Below, one piece after another: positions 33,521 to 47,776 of a DNA stretch of 64,000 bases. This stretch comes from Cylindrodendrum hubeiense. Its lineage: Eukaryota > Ascomycota > Sordariomycetes > Hypocreales > Nectriaceae. Position numbers and translations under genes: made by a program. Numbering within the stretch: the stretch's first letter is position 1; the number at the start of each line of letters is the position of its first letter. Below the pieces are notes generated by a model. It worked only from the letters and a program-made list of their open reading frames with translations. It did not search any database and was not told the origin of the DNA. The stretch spans positions 62,001 to 126,000 of the forward strand of contig JAANBB010000056.1 of NCBI GenBank assembly GCA_014621425.1, given 5' to 3'.

Positions 33521-36448
33521 GGGTCTTAGATGTCTCGATCTACGGATCTTGGCTGTGAATCCAGGTCTATAAGAAGTCACAGAATCGGGCTACTCATAGG
33601 CATTAGGGTTCTGGTTAGATGGCCCTGATCAATGGATGCTGGCTGTAGTGGTTTTTCCCTCTATCTCTCGCGAGGTTTTCCTATCTATAGTTATTCCTAT
33701 TATACAGATCTCGATTTCTAGAGGTCTTGAAATGCTAGCAGGTAGGAATAGGAATACTAGAGAATTCCAAGCTGGTTAATAAATATAGGTTATTAATATC
33801 CGCCTGACAATCCGCTGACGGATATCGGGCTTGAAATAATAGGTTAAATAGGGCTACTTAATTGCTAGATGGAAGAGGAAGAAGGGTTACAGTCTAGGAC
33901 TGTAGGTCCGGGCTATAAGCCTTTAATACCTATAGCTCTCAGCCCCGGGGTACTGTATGTATTTCAGGTTCCTTCAGCTGTTAACACTAGCCTAGTATAT
34001 TATCTTGCCCGTAGGGGATTCTGTAAATATCTCTAGTTCTCTAATAGCTATCTTCATGACGGTAATAATATAATAACAATAACAACAACAACACTCATCG
34101 CCTTCTACTCTTATTATAGTGCTTAATGACGAGCTGATCTAAGGTGTTAGTGTTTTAGCCCTGGTCTCAGGGCCAGTTTCACTATAGTCAGGGTAATGCG
34201 GATTCACATCGCCCTCAATAAGCGGGACCGGATATCAGGGCTTCTAGCTCCGGGCCCACTCAGTTATGGTGGTATTATCATACCGGGTTTCAGTGAATCA
34301 CTGTAGTGTGTACTACCGCCTGTTTATTTACACCGCTATTATTATATTCAAGTTACTGTGTTTATGTGTCATAATTGCTTTAACTACCTTGTCTTTACGT
34401 GTTCGCGGTGATTGAACAGCTATCTGCGATATGTTACTCGCAGTATAAAGCTACTATCTCTTTTATCTCTCTCCCTCTCTTTCTTTCTTCCTTCTTTTAT
34501 TATTAATACCTATCTTTATAAGTACTTTCCTCTTTTATTTTATACTCGCTTCTATTATATATCACTAACTTCTCTAGTATTAGGTTTATCCTCTACCTCT
34601 AATATCACATTCCCCTTCTTCTTCCTGGCTCTAAGCCCTTTTACTACTTATAGTATATACCCTCCTCCTTTATATCTTCTCTTACTAACTCTGTCTAGAT
34701 ATCCGGTTCTATATCTCACTCACACTACACTTATAGTATTATCCTTAATATACCTAATCTGATTCCTTATCTCCATTATACCTAATATATTACTAGTACT
34801 AATAACACTCTAATTATATTCTATATTCCTAGAGGGTATTCTGGTTATTATACTATATATATTAATAGCTATAAATCATACCACTATATAAGTACTCTAT
34901 CTTCAATTTGTCTTTTATATTATTAACTTACTTAACCTATTCACAGTCTTATTATACTTACTTACTAGTTTTATATAAAGATCTAGACTTAGAATACCTC
35001 GGGTATTCACTTAGTATATTCACAATTTGCTTTCTTATTACCTTCTCTTCACTTTTATATACTAATTCTTACAGGCTCTTACCTGTTTTAATATTATGAT
35101 AATTAAATTTCTATATACTTCTTATAAGGAGATTATAACTAATTATCACTCTCTATCCTACTTAGCCTCTATGTCTAGGATAGAGAAGTTAGCTAAAACT
35201 AACTACTTATTTTAATATCTTTCCTATAATATAAGTATAATTCTCTCTGACTATAGCCTTCCCTAGCTTACTAGCTTAAATAATAATAATAATTCTAGTA
35301 ATTCTATTTCTAACTATATCTACTAGTCTATTAAGGGTAATAATAGTAATAATTCTAGTATTAAGATATATATAATACACTTATATACCACTAGTACCAC
35401 TAATATTAATAGTACTGAGTCTGGGATAGATATGGATAATAATAATAAGAATAAGGATAATAATAAGAGAGAGAGTAGTAAGGATAGTAATAGTAATAAT
35501 AATAATAGTATTAATAATAATAAGAATAATTAAGATAGTTTTGATAATATCTGAACTTAGATGTGGTATAGGTATTCTAATTATAATACTCTTTTAAGAG
35601 ATCTTTTTATTTAAGTTCTTTTTAGCTTAATAATACTCTCTACTTTATTATTATTATCTCTATATCTCTTCTATTAATCTGGTAATTTACTATTCCTTCT
35701 AGAATTATATTATAAATTTAAACTAGTATAGTTATATTATACTAAGATATTATCATACTAATAATATAGCTTTTCTTAATTAGCTTAGAGTATTAGCCAG
35801 GTCCCTCCTAGTCTCTATTAGATAATCCCTATTCCTATCCCTCTAATATTATATATATTATAAGATTATATAAAAGAGATCTTCTCTAGCTCTCCTATAT
35901 TTATATATTAGTATTAATATGTTAGTTATACCTTATATAAAGAGAAAGTTATAAAATGCTATCTTCCTAATCCTTATTTATATTAATATAGTGCTAATAT
36001 ATTTAGGTTATTCTTTGTGTATTTTTAAATATATCTAAGAATTAAATTTCTCTATATCTATTTATAGTAATAGTTAATAGGGGTAATTATATTATAATTT
36101 ATTTATTTCTTACTATTACTATCTCTTCTATTAGTTTTCTATTCTTATTATTAGGTTCTCTCTAAGTTATTCCTAATATTTATATTAAATAATGGATTTT
36201 TCTTATAATTTATATTAGGATCTATAATATTAGTAAAGTATATTTATAATGTGTTATTATATCTTAACTATTAGCCCTTAGATTTCTATTATATATATAT
36301 TTATAAGAGCCTTATCTAATTTTCTATTTATATATAGATCTAGAGGAGAGATATCTAATTTAATCTCTAGGGATCTAGTTAATATTATCTTATAAGCTCT
36401 AGTTATAAGTTATAGGCACTTTATCTATATCTTAACTATTATTCTTAC

Positions 36449-36880
36449 TATTATAGAACCTGGTAATAATAGGATATTAGTGTTATCCTCGATAGTATAC
36501 CTCACTATATTATAGCAGTCTAGACTAGCTAGAGGAAATACCCAGGGATATTTCCAAGGATTAGAAAAAGAAATTAGCTAGAAATCCTGAGATGCACTCT
36601 GGACAGTTCCTGGATTTCCGTGGGATTTCCTAGAATATGGGAAAAGTAATTCTAGGGAAATCCCTAGGATTTCCTTGGGAAAGTTAATCTTATTTTCTGA
36701 GCCTTTCCGAGAATTAATAGAGGATTTCCCTTAGATTTCCTAGAGATTTTCTGAGTATATAATACTCTGGGAAATCTCTAGAAATCTTAAAAGTTATCTT
36801 TCTTTCTATATTTAATTATATAATAATAAAGAAGATTTACTTTATTATTCCTNTANTAATTCTTAGATAGTNNNTTTTTN
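36449..36880 (+). repeat. Left LTR of the gypsy element
   Basis: Begins TATTATAGAACCTGG and aligns with 46590 onward over about 400 bp, including the conserved block GGATTTCCTTGGGAAAG. The right end is blurred by ambiguous bases, so the end position is approximate. Confidence 0.82.
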
Positions 36881-37316
36881 TTNTTCTTATNTATTATATG
36901 ATTAATNGTAAATTNTNTATTAATTTANTAGTAATTATATANTTCNCTNTAATTATATAANTCNNTATAATNNNTANATATTAGNACTTTNTNGAAAACT
37001 NNTCTTTANNTATTATTAATTNCNNGATATCTATTATTANTTTATTAAGGAGATNCTTATTAAANTAANTAATAAGAAATAGNNNAGGATAGAGGAAGAT
37101 ATTANTATTAAAACTTTNTNATAATAAANNGAAGAGTANNTAATCNNTNTAAGNGAGNTTTAGAATNTNTATTATTNTATTTAATTAATATAATTTATAA
37201 ACTNNTAGAATTATAATTATAATCTTATTATAAATAGTCTATAAANCTANNAATATAANCNTAAATANCTTAAATATAGAATATAATTATATANNTATAT
37301 TAANTATCTNNATTAT
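36852..37316. other. Stretch with scattered ambiguous bases (N)
   Basis: Single and short runs of N occur throughout, at the right end of the left LTR and the start of the gypsy interior. A few more are at 43725-43727. Probably low-confidence consensus from near-identical repeat copies. Confidence 0.95.
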
Positions 37317-38528
37317 CTTATTTATTATAAAGGTAAATTATATATTAATTAAATATCCCTTCTAGGTCTATTAATAATTATAACTAATATAAGATTAGCT
37401 AGTATATAGCTAGATCCTCTAGCTAATATGAGATTATAATATTAAGAATTATCTGATTCTCTTATAAGGAGTGATAATTATATAAGCTTATATCTTCTAT
37501 TATAAATACTAACTAATAGATCTCTGGTCTGACCTTTAGTTTTATTTCTAGATTTAGTAATCAGTATATTTCCAATAGTTATTATAACTAATAAGTAATT
37601 CTAATAGTTATTAGATAATATATAATCTACTCTAATAAGTATAGATAATACCTATATCCGCTTTTAGCTAGAAGAAGTAGGATAGTTCTAATCTCTAGGA
37701 ACTTATAATAAATAATTTAATAATATTATTATAAATAGTATTAAAACTATTTACTAGTAAGTGAAATATTTTAATAATACTCTAACCTAATATATAATTA
37801 AAAGACTAAAATATAAAATATTATTAATAGTAAATATCCTATAATTTCTCTTAGAATTCGCTCTTAATTAATATAATAATAATCTAGATAATATTTAGTA
37901 GAGTGCTTATATAAATATTATTATTAGACTTAGATATTAATATAATTTACTTAAAGAATAATTCTAGATATAGACTAATATTATCTTATAATCTTTTAAT
38001 AAATTGAGGTATATCCTTTAAGATATTTATAATTAGATAGACTTCTATATCTAGATATTTTAGATAAAATATTAATCTATTATAACTAGATATAATAATA
38101 TATAGTTAAAATTAATTATCTTTATTAAATTAAATAGTCTTTTATATAAAAAACTAATAGTTCTAATTCTATTATAAATACTTTCCAAATAGATTAAGTA
38201 ATATATATATATAATATTAAATCTTTATTATATTATTATTAAGAGAAATCTTAAAGACTAGATAAATAAATCTAGATAAAGATAAAATATATTTTCTTAT
38301 TTAAATTTAAATATTTCCTATTCTATCTAACTAGAAATAATAAGATTTATTAAGATCCTAGAATAATTATATAATATTCTAAATAAAAGTTATAATACTA
38401 GAAATTAATATACTCCCTAGAATACTTATAGATTTAGAATATTAATTCTATATCTATAGATTCTAATTATATTTAGATCTCTAGGTATTAATCCTTCTAA
38501 TTAAATCTTAATTAAAATATTATTAGAA

Positions 38529-39411
38529 GGCAATTACTAGAGGGACATGACTTTTTATTATGTGGGCATAATCTTACACAGACATAACTTTTTCTACAAT
38601 CCTTATTAGCTCAAAAAAAAAAATCTCCATATATATATATAATTAAAAATAATAAAGTTAACTTAACTAATAGCTATTATACCCGTATTAAGTCTATAAT
38701 TATAATATTCTACTATTATTATATCAAGATAGTATAATTTTAATCTCTTATATTTAAATTCTTAGTTTAACTATAAGTAATTAGAATTATATTATATTAT
38801 AATAATACTACCAGATCATCTTAATTATATCACGATAATGCTATTAGGTCATCTTAATATAATTTAATAATACTATCATAATATTACTAAGATAACTTAA
38901 TAGTACTATCATAATATTACTAAGATAATCTAATAATACTATCACGATATTAATATTATACTCAATATAATAACTCAAAGGGCATAATAGACTCAATTAA
39001 TATAATAGACTTAGTGGGTTAATATTATACTCTACGCGACAGTACTTCTAAGAGATCAATTAATCGCTAGGACTTGAGCTTTAACTTTATCTTCAAGATC
39101 TAGAATCTGGTTTAATATTAGTTTATTGGTAACAAGATATATTTAATCCGCTAGGGGGGGATAGGGAGGACTGATCGGGGGTAGGCTCTAAGAGTGGCTA
39201 TTAGGATATTTATAATAATTATTCCTTGAAGTAAGATTATTTTAATTATAATAGGTTAAATATTAAGAAATATAAAAAGGAAATATGGTAGAATTCTTAT
39301 ATACTAATAATTATTTTTAAATTAATAAGAATAGTAGAAAAGTTATATCTATATAAGATTATACCTATATAGTAAAAAGTCATATCCCTCTAGTAATTGC
39401 CTATTAGAATA
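38529..39411. mobile_element. Non-autonomous inverted-repeat element (hAT-like by target size), inside the gypsy element
   Basis: An 883-bp segment with terminal inverted repeats of about 75 bp: the left end starts GGCAATTACTAGAGGGACAT and the right end is its complement, ending GTAATTGCC. It is flanked on both sides by TATTAGAA (38521-38528 and 39412-39419), an 8-bp target duplication typical of hAT elements. The interior has no coding capacity. It contains short internal repeats (ACTATCATAATATTACTAAG twice near 38870-38930) and a G-rich stretch near 39153-39190. Confidence 0.75.
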
Positions 39412-42400
39412 ATCTAACTAAGTAATTTTAAGTATTCCTAGACTACCTCTAATATATTAATCCTTTTCTTTTTAATAAGGAAATATATATCCTAATAATA
39501 TCTTATAGGAAAACTATATTAATTATCTAGTTAAGAATATCTTAATAGATAATTAAGATAGAGTTTATTTCTTTAAGGAAATATTAGAATAAATATTAAT
39601 AGTTAATAAATAAGATTACCCTCTAATTAAAGATTATATTATAAAGATAATAAGTTTTATAAATAATAAAGCTTTAAATAAAAATAAAACAGATAATCTA
39701 ATAATATCTAGAATTAAGGAATTCTATAGGTTTATCTAAGAAACTATTATTATTACCTTATAGGTAGAGTATATTAACTTTATCCTAGATATTAATAATA
39801 GAAAACTAATATTTAATAATATCACTTTCCCTTTATAGAAAATATCTCTATTATTACCTATAATTAAATATATCTTAATAGAAACTATTCTAGGATTAAG
39901 ATTATTAATATAATATATATATTTCCAGATCTAAATATAAGTCAGATCTCATAAAAAGACTAGGTAGAAAGCTTATCTTAATTTTAGGATTATTAGATTA
40001 GTTATCTTATAGGAAATACTATCCTTCTTTCTAGATATCTCTATAAATAAAAGTCTCTAGGTAAAACTTAAAGGTATAGGAATAAGCTATATTAAAGAAT
40101 AAGTAATCTTTACTATTTATTTATCTAGATATAAAGATAGGAAACTAATATTAATAAAAGTTATTATTAGTATATAAATAATATCTAATCTAAATATTAA
40201 TCTCCTCTTAAAATAAGAATTTAATATATTTTATTAAATAGATATTCTAAACTTAATCTAGGAAATAATAATTAAGTTAGCTAATAGAATATATTTATTA
40301 ATAATAATATATTATAGGTCTAAATTAACTAGAATACCCTTATATATAATAGATTCTATAGTAATTTCCCCGAGGAATAGTAAGGTTATATAAATTTCTA
40401 GAGGAGAATAAGTTAAAGGATAGGATTATTTTCTTAATCTCTAATATAAAGGAATAATTAGTATCTTAGTATAGTAATTAGAGGTAATATATATAATAAA
40501 CTATTCCTAGAAACCTATAACCTTCTAGCTAAATTAATATATAGTTATTTTAAATCCTATTAATCCTAGTAAAAAAATCAAGGAAGTTAATTAGGTTTAG
40601 TTTATAACTATCTATAGAAAATATATACTTACTAGCTATAATATATTAGTTAAAGTAGTGGAAACTAATATCCTAGAAAAAGATAATCCCTAGAAAGATA
40701 ACCTATCTATTTAGATCTAGAATATAGATAATAATATTAAGTTAAGTATCTCCTAGCTAAAATATCTATTAGTATACACTCTCCTATAAGGAATTTATAT
40801 ATTTAAAGAAGAACTAGGATTTACTAATAAACTCTAGGAACTAGTAAAATCCTTTCCTAAATTCTAGATTAATATTAGAGTAATTAATATCAAGGAAAAA
40901 TATTAGATAAAGATATTATTAGTAGAGAATTAATATAAATAAAAACTTAGTTCTAGGATATATCCTCTTAGTCTTAAAAGTAAAGAATTCCTAGATAAAA
41001 TATTTAATAAACTATATAAATAAGATAGGATAAAATAGGCCTATAAACCTATTTTCTTTACTAGCTTAATATTTATTATATAGTAAATAGTTAATAGAAA
41101 AGAAAAAGATCATATTATAATTAATTTATAAACTCTTAACTATATTACTATCCTAGATACCTATCTAATATCCCTCTAATAGGATATTCTCTAAAAACTC
41201 TATAAAAAGAAATAGATAATAATTATAGATATCTAAAGCTTTTTCTATCAGTTTCTTATATATTAAACTTATTATAACCAGTTTATAATAATTAGTTATT
41301 AAGGGATAAAGTAATCTAAGATTACCTTAATAGATTTTAAGAATTTACTAGTCTATATCTAATAATTTATAGATTATATTCTAAAAGATTATTAGGAATA
41401 TATTTTTATATTTATTAATAATATTATTATTTACTTAGATATTAAGGAAGAATATTTAATATAACTTATTAAGATCTTTTAATTATTCTAGTAAAGAAAT
41501 ATTATCTTATTCCTAGAAAAGATATTCTTAGGATACCTTTTAGTAAAATTATTAGATTTCTAGATTAATAGGATTAGTCTTATTAATATAATTAGATAGG
41601 TTAAAATCTTGAAGAATATCTAGTTTCTAAGTATCCTATAATAACTTAAGAAATAGGTTAATATAATTAGATAGTTTTAATATTTAGTAGGAAGATTTAC
41701 TAGTTAAATTAAATTATTATAATAATATAAAATAATCTTACTAATAAAAGGGAAATAAAAAGATAAGATAATTATAGGATAAGCCTAAATAGTTTATACT
41801 AGTAAAACTATATTTAACTTTATTATAATAAAAAAAGAATACTTTAAAGATATCATAAATAGCCTAATAAAAGTTAATATCCTATATTATTTTAACTTTA
41901 ACTAATAACTATTCCTTTAATTAAATACCTTTAAAAAATAGGAAATAGGTAAAATAATATATTATTTAAACCTTAAATATTTATAGGATAATCTAAGTAA
42001 GATTCTATTTACTATAATCTAATCTATTATATATCTTAGTTAAATATTAAGGGATACTAAAAAATAATACTAGCTTATAGAACTTAAGATAATTTACTTA
42101 ATATAAATATATTAAAAGCTTTATATCTAATTATATTCTATAAAAAGAAAAAGGGTAATTATATTTACAGATTATTCTATAATATATATCCTAGTAAACT
42201 AAAAGTTAATATTCTCTTAGAATTCTAAGGATAATAAGAGACTTATTATAATATTATAATACTTAAGCTAATTTCTACTAGATCTTAAGTATATTCCTAG
42301 ACCTAATAATATTATATCTAATACTTTATTCTACTTATTTAAGGAAATCTTTAGAAATAAATAGGAACTTAAAGGGGAACTAGATATCTAATAAGAAGGG

Positions 42401-45400
42401 AAAGTAAATATTAAATAAATATACTATTTCTTAGAAATATTAATTAAGCTCATACTTAAAAGGGAAATAAGAGATAGTTATTAGATAAATAGGTAAATAA
42501 TCAGAATTATCTAATAATTAGGTAATAAAAATAAGATATCCGGATTATTATTTGTGTATATTAAGGAAATAATTTATCTAATTAAATTAAATAGGTAAAA
42601 AAAGCTCTATATCTTATAGAAAGTGATTAAATAGTTAATTTAGGAAATATATTCCTAAAAGAACTATCTAAGAAGAGATTAAATATAATATAACTTATAG
42701 TTAACCTTTATTATTAAGAAATTCTAACTATTAATTAATTAATATATAAATAACTATAATACTTATCTATATAATTAAATATCTTAAGATAAACTAAATA
42801 AATAGTTCTAATCTATATAGATATTAATAATCCTATTCTATATTATAATTATAGACTTTATTACTAGCCTTCTAGTAATTAAGACTAAGAACTCTCCTTA
42901 AAAGATTCTAGGAAAACTATATTTTAATATCTTATTTATAATAATTTATAAGTTTTATAAAATATATTTACTTATCTTAGAGAATAACTAATATATTATT
43001 AAAAATTAGGCCTAGACCCTATATATAGAACTTTTATATACTAATTAGGAAATTCTAAAGAATATTATTTCTGACTAAGATCTAAAGTTTATAAATAAAT
43101 TCTAAAGAGAATTATAATTAGTATTTAATATTAAGTTATTAATATTAACTACCTACTATTTACAAATAGATAGAATATTAGAAAGAAAAAATCAGACTAT
43201 AAAAATATCCTTATAATATTATATCGCGGATTTTCCTGACTAATTATAGATAGAAATAATTATCCCACTATAATTTAATCTTAATAACTTATATTCCTTG
43301 ACAATTAAGACTATTCTTAGTAAATTGATCTCTAAATAAAAGATAGATAATAGATAATATTATCTAGGTAATTAATAAAAACTACTAGATTATAATATTA
43401 TAAGAGAATAGGCCACTCTTATAATTATATTTAGATAAGTTATTATAAAGGAATAATATAATTAATAATATTAGCTAATAGAATTTAAGGTCAGAGATTA
43501 AATCTAACTGGAAATTAGTAAAGGATATACTATAGTTAATAACTAAATAGATAAACTTAAAGAAAAGTATACTAGTCTATATTAGATTATTAAAAAAATT
43601 GAAAATCTAATATATAAATTAGAAATAAAAGATAATCTTAATATCTATTTAATAATATTAGTTATATACTTTAAGTTAGTAAAAGCCCTAGAATAATAAA
43701 TTAGAACTAGTAAAAAAAAAAAAANTNACCATAATTAATAAAGAGATAAATATAAATATTAGGAAATTAATAAAGTTATTAAATTAAGAATAATAAAAAG
43801 AGATAAATAAAACTAATAAAAATATCTTATAATATAAAAAGAATATCTAAGTAATTATAATCTCTAATTAAAAAAAGAAACTATTAATATAAAGGAAATA
43901 ATTTAATCTTATCTAGACTAGGAAAAGGTAAAATTTATCCTAATAGATATTAAGACTAAGAAGAGAGTTATTAGAAGATTAATAATATTTCCTGAAAAAC
44001 CAGAGAAATTAATAATTATAAAAAGGAAATAAAAGTAATTATTAAAAATACTAGCTAAAAGTAAGTAAGAAATCCTAATTATCTTAGAAGATTAAACTAT
44101 AGGAAAACACACTAATAATTAAAATACTATAAACTTAACTTATCTAATAATTAGCCTATTAAAGAAGGATAGCTATTAGTACCTAAAAAATAAAAGTATT
44201 ATTACTAAAGAAAAATAATATACCTAAAGATCTAGGTAATTACTTATTTATTAATAAAAAGCTATTAGAATATACTATTAGAATTAAGGAAATAAGAATA
44301 GCTAATACTAGATAGTAATTAGCTATTTAGAAAACTATAAAATAATAAACTAATAAATATAAATACCCAGAAATTACCTATATTATAATTAACTTTTCTC
44401 TCTTTTTATATTATACTTATATAAACTTTCTCCTAATAACTTATATTATAAAATTATATTATCTTAAAACTATCTAACTAATTAGCTATCTTTTCTCTTT
44501 TTATAATATAATAGAATATATTTATTTCCTAATTATCCTATATAATTTAACCTATCCTTTTAGAGATATCTTATATTAGGCTCACTTCTCTAAATTACTA
44601 TCTTAGAATCCTAGATATATTAAATATAAAGAGTATAAATATACTTTTTAACTTTATAGAAATAATAACTTAATTTTAAAATCTAAGAAAATTAGATATT
44701 TCTTATAATAGACTAAGAATAATAAACCCTTATTTATTAATTTCTATTACTATATATAACTAGAAGGATATAATCCTCTCTTAGAATATATTAATTATAA
44801 TAAAGGATATTATTATTATTATTACTTAAAAGATATTTATAGTCTAATTGTAATTACCTATTATTAATATATAATAAAAAAACTTATTATAATTAGTAAT
44901 TTTAAAGATATTATATTAATATATACCCTATATAATAACTAAAAGTAATTTACCCAGAATTAAACTATTCCCTTAACTCTTTAAAATATATTAGGATATT
45001 ATATCTTAAATAAGACTAATCCTATTAAAACTATTATTAAATATACTAAGATTTTCTAAGTATTAATAGAAATCCTATAAAATATCCTTAATATTATCTT
45101 AGAAAATATAGAGATAGTCTAGAAATAAACTATTAATATTCTCAAAATACTTAGAGGAATTATAGATATAGTCTAATTCATAGAATATACCTATAAGAAA
45201 TATTCCCTTAAATAGCTAGCGGAAACTCTGATAATTAAATTAACTCTATAAGGAGAACCTATTCCTATCTTAATAATCTATAATTTTAGAATATAATTCA
45301 TACTAATCCTATTCTATATTCCTATTAGAATCCTAATTAAGAGTAATACCCTTATACTATAAACCCTTAAATATATAATAGAGACTAAACTTATTAATAT

Positions 45401-46580
45401 ATTCTAATAGAAATCTATAACTAAGATATATATTATTATCCTTATATAAAACTTATATAATCTTATTAAGTCTGGTATTACCTATCCCTTTATAATATAA
45501 TATCAGATAAGTCTAGATAAATAGGAGATTTTAATATAGACTTTTCACTTAGATAACTAATACCTTATACTTACTAATTATAATAATAGTTTTAACCTAT
45601 TCTATTTTTATAATCTATATTAGATAAAGATATATAAGGATATTTCCTTAATATAGATAGTTTAATATGTGAGTATTTCCCCGGGATATATTATTAACCT
45701 TAATATAGTGATAATCATCGCCTATATTAAATGTCTAGTATTCTTATAGGCTATGCAAGACATCCTAGAATAATCTCTCTTAACTAAACCTAATAGTCTG
45801 AGTAACTACCTTATAGATATTCTTGACTATTAGGCTAAGAATAGTTAGGATCTTAATACCTTACTAGATATTATTATTATATGTCCCTCTATTTAGTTAC
45901 TAATCTATAGTATGGGATATCCTCTTCTTATCTTAGATATAGTTAAAGGAATATTTGGGTCTCTGGTACTAGAGCTAGTTCTAGAAGGTTAATAACTCTC
46001 CTTGTAAGTGATCAAGATATTGGGAATAATCTAAGTGATTAGTCTATTATGGGAAAATATTAGTAATAACCTATTTAAGAATATTATTACTATTAATAAT
46101 ATGGAAATCTATAAGGATATTATTAAGTGATTCTACCCGCTGATATTTATATATTCTAAGATATATTTTATAATGACTATTAATATATTGAGCCTTTTTA
46201 TTTTATTTGAGATTATATGTTTACGGGAAATATAAAAACGGGTATTAGTTCTGGCTAATATTAGCCTATTTGCTTGATTATAGATATTAGGCTTTTTCTT
46301 TATTAAATATTATAATAGACTTTATCTAGTATAGTATAGATAGGATAATAAGACCTAAAGTAATAGATTTAATCTAGTGATAATTCTTTATTATATATAG
46401 ATAGATAAATTCCCTTTATCTATATATATTTCTATTAAAATAAGTATTCTAGCTCTATATTTCTTTATATATAGATATATAATTATAAATAATTATAATA
46501 ATTATTATTAGCTAGTAAGAAGAATAGTAGCTATCTGACTTTATAAAGTACTACTAAGAATAACAGTCTTTCTTTTATTT

Positions 46581-46589
46581 GCGGGGAAT
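46581..46589 (+). other. Polypurine tract before the right LTR
   Basis: GCGGGGAA followed by T, directly before the right LTR start. This is the usual primer site for plus-strand synthesis, and the position supports the plus orientation. Confidence 0.55.
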
Positions 46590-47020
46590 TATTATAAAAC
46601 CTGATAATAATAGGATATTAGTATTATCCTCGATAATATACCTCACTATATTATAATAATCTAGACTAGCTAAAGGAAATACCCAGGAATATTTCTAAGG
46701 ATTAGAAAAAGAAATTAGCCGAAAATCCTAAGATATACTCCGGATAGCTCCTAGATTTCCGCGGGATTTCCTGGAATATGGGAAAAATAATTCTAGGGAA
46801 ATCCCTAGGATTTCCTTGGGAAAGCTAATCCTATTTCCTGAGCCTTTCCGAGGATTAATAGAGGATTTCCCTTAGATTTCCCGGAGATTTCCTGAGTATA
46901 TAATACTCTAGGAAATCTCTGGAAATCTTAAAGGTTATCTTTCTTTCTATACTTAATTATATAATAATAGAGAAGGTTTATTTTGCTATTCTTCTAATAA
47001 TCCTGGATAGTTCTTTTTTT
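46590..47020 (+). repeat. Right LTR of the gypsy element
   Basis: Begins TATTATAAAACCTGA. Visible differences from the left LTR are nearly all transitions, as expected of RIP. The end is estimated from where the LINE sequence resumes. Confidence 0.82.
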
Positions 47021-47776
47021 CTTTATACTAGATTGGTAGATTCTATATTAAAGATTATATTATATTCTATTATTTATATCTTATAGATTTTATAGTTAGT
47101 TTTAATATATATATATATCTCTTATATTATTATTCTTATTATTAATAGATCTATATTATTAGTAAAACTAATTATTATTAAGCTCTCCTATTCCTCTAGT
47201 ACCCTATATAATCTATAAATAAAAATAATAAATAATAATAATAAGAATAATAATCTCTATAATATATCTAAGAATATCTCTATCTCTATTATTATATTAT
47301 TATTAAATACTAATAATATCTTTTTATCTATTAAAAATAATTAAATCTATTAGATTATCTAATCTAATAGACCTATCTTAATTAATATTTTAATTAGCTT
47401 TTAGTAATTAATTCTATTAAAGATTCCTATTATATTAAGGAAAAAGATTAATATAACCTTATATTATACTTATATTTCCCTTATTATTTTAATTATAATA
47501 TAAAGTACTATTTCTATTAATCTTTTAATTTTATTTCCTATCTATCTTAGGGGGAAAAGATTAATTTCTTTTATTATAATTATTAATTATTTTATAATTA
47601 TAATCTTAATTATTTTTCTTAGTATAGATAATAATAAGATTAATTATTATTCTTTTAATCTTATTCTCTTAACTTTAATCTTCTCTAATTTTAAGATAAT
47701 TATTACTTTTACTTTATAAAAGTATTATAAATAGTGTATAAGTTATAAGCTTATCTTTATTAATCTAAGTAATATA

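Larger units (their letters stand above)
36449..47020 (+). mobile_element. Ty3/gypsy-type LTR retrotransposon, RIP-inactivated
   Basis: Two long terminal repeats of about 430 bp (36449 to about 36880; 46590 to about 47020) in direct orientation enclose about 9.7 kb. A purine tract GCGGGGAA immediately precedes the right repeat. The plus strand between keeps the order of a gypsy pol: reverse transcriptase at about 41120-41450 (IDFKNSLVYI, then EYIFVYINNIIIYLD near 41395-41440, where the family has Y-x-D-D), and integrase at about 43070-43300 (FNIKLLILTTYY, DRILERK, YYIADFPD). Stops occur about every ten codons, mostly TAG/TAA. The family is a fungal gypsy (Tf2-like) by resemblance. No intact open frame remains. 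Confidence 0.82.

Noticed and set aside
34412..35099. Two plus-strand frames of 116 and 63 codons in the island
   Set aside because: Low-complexity Leu/Ser/Tyr/Ile composition arising from RIP-mutated DNA, antisense to the LINE; no domain.
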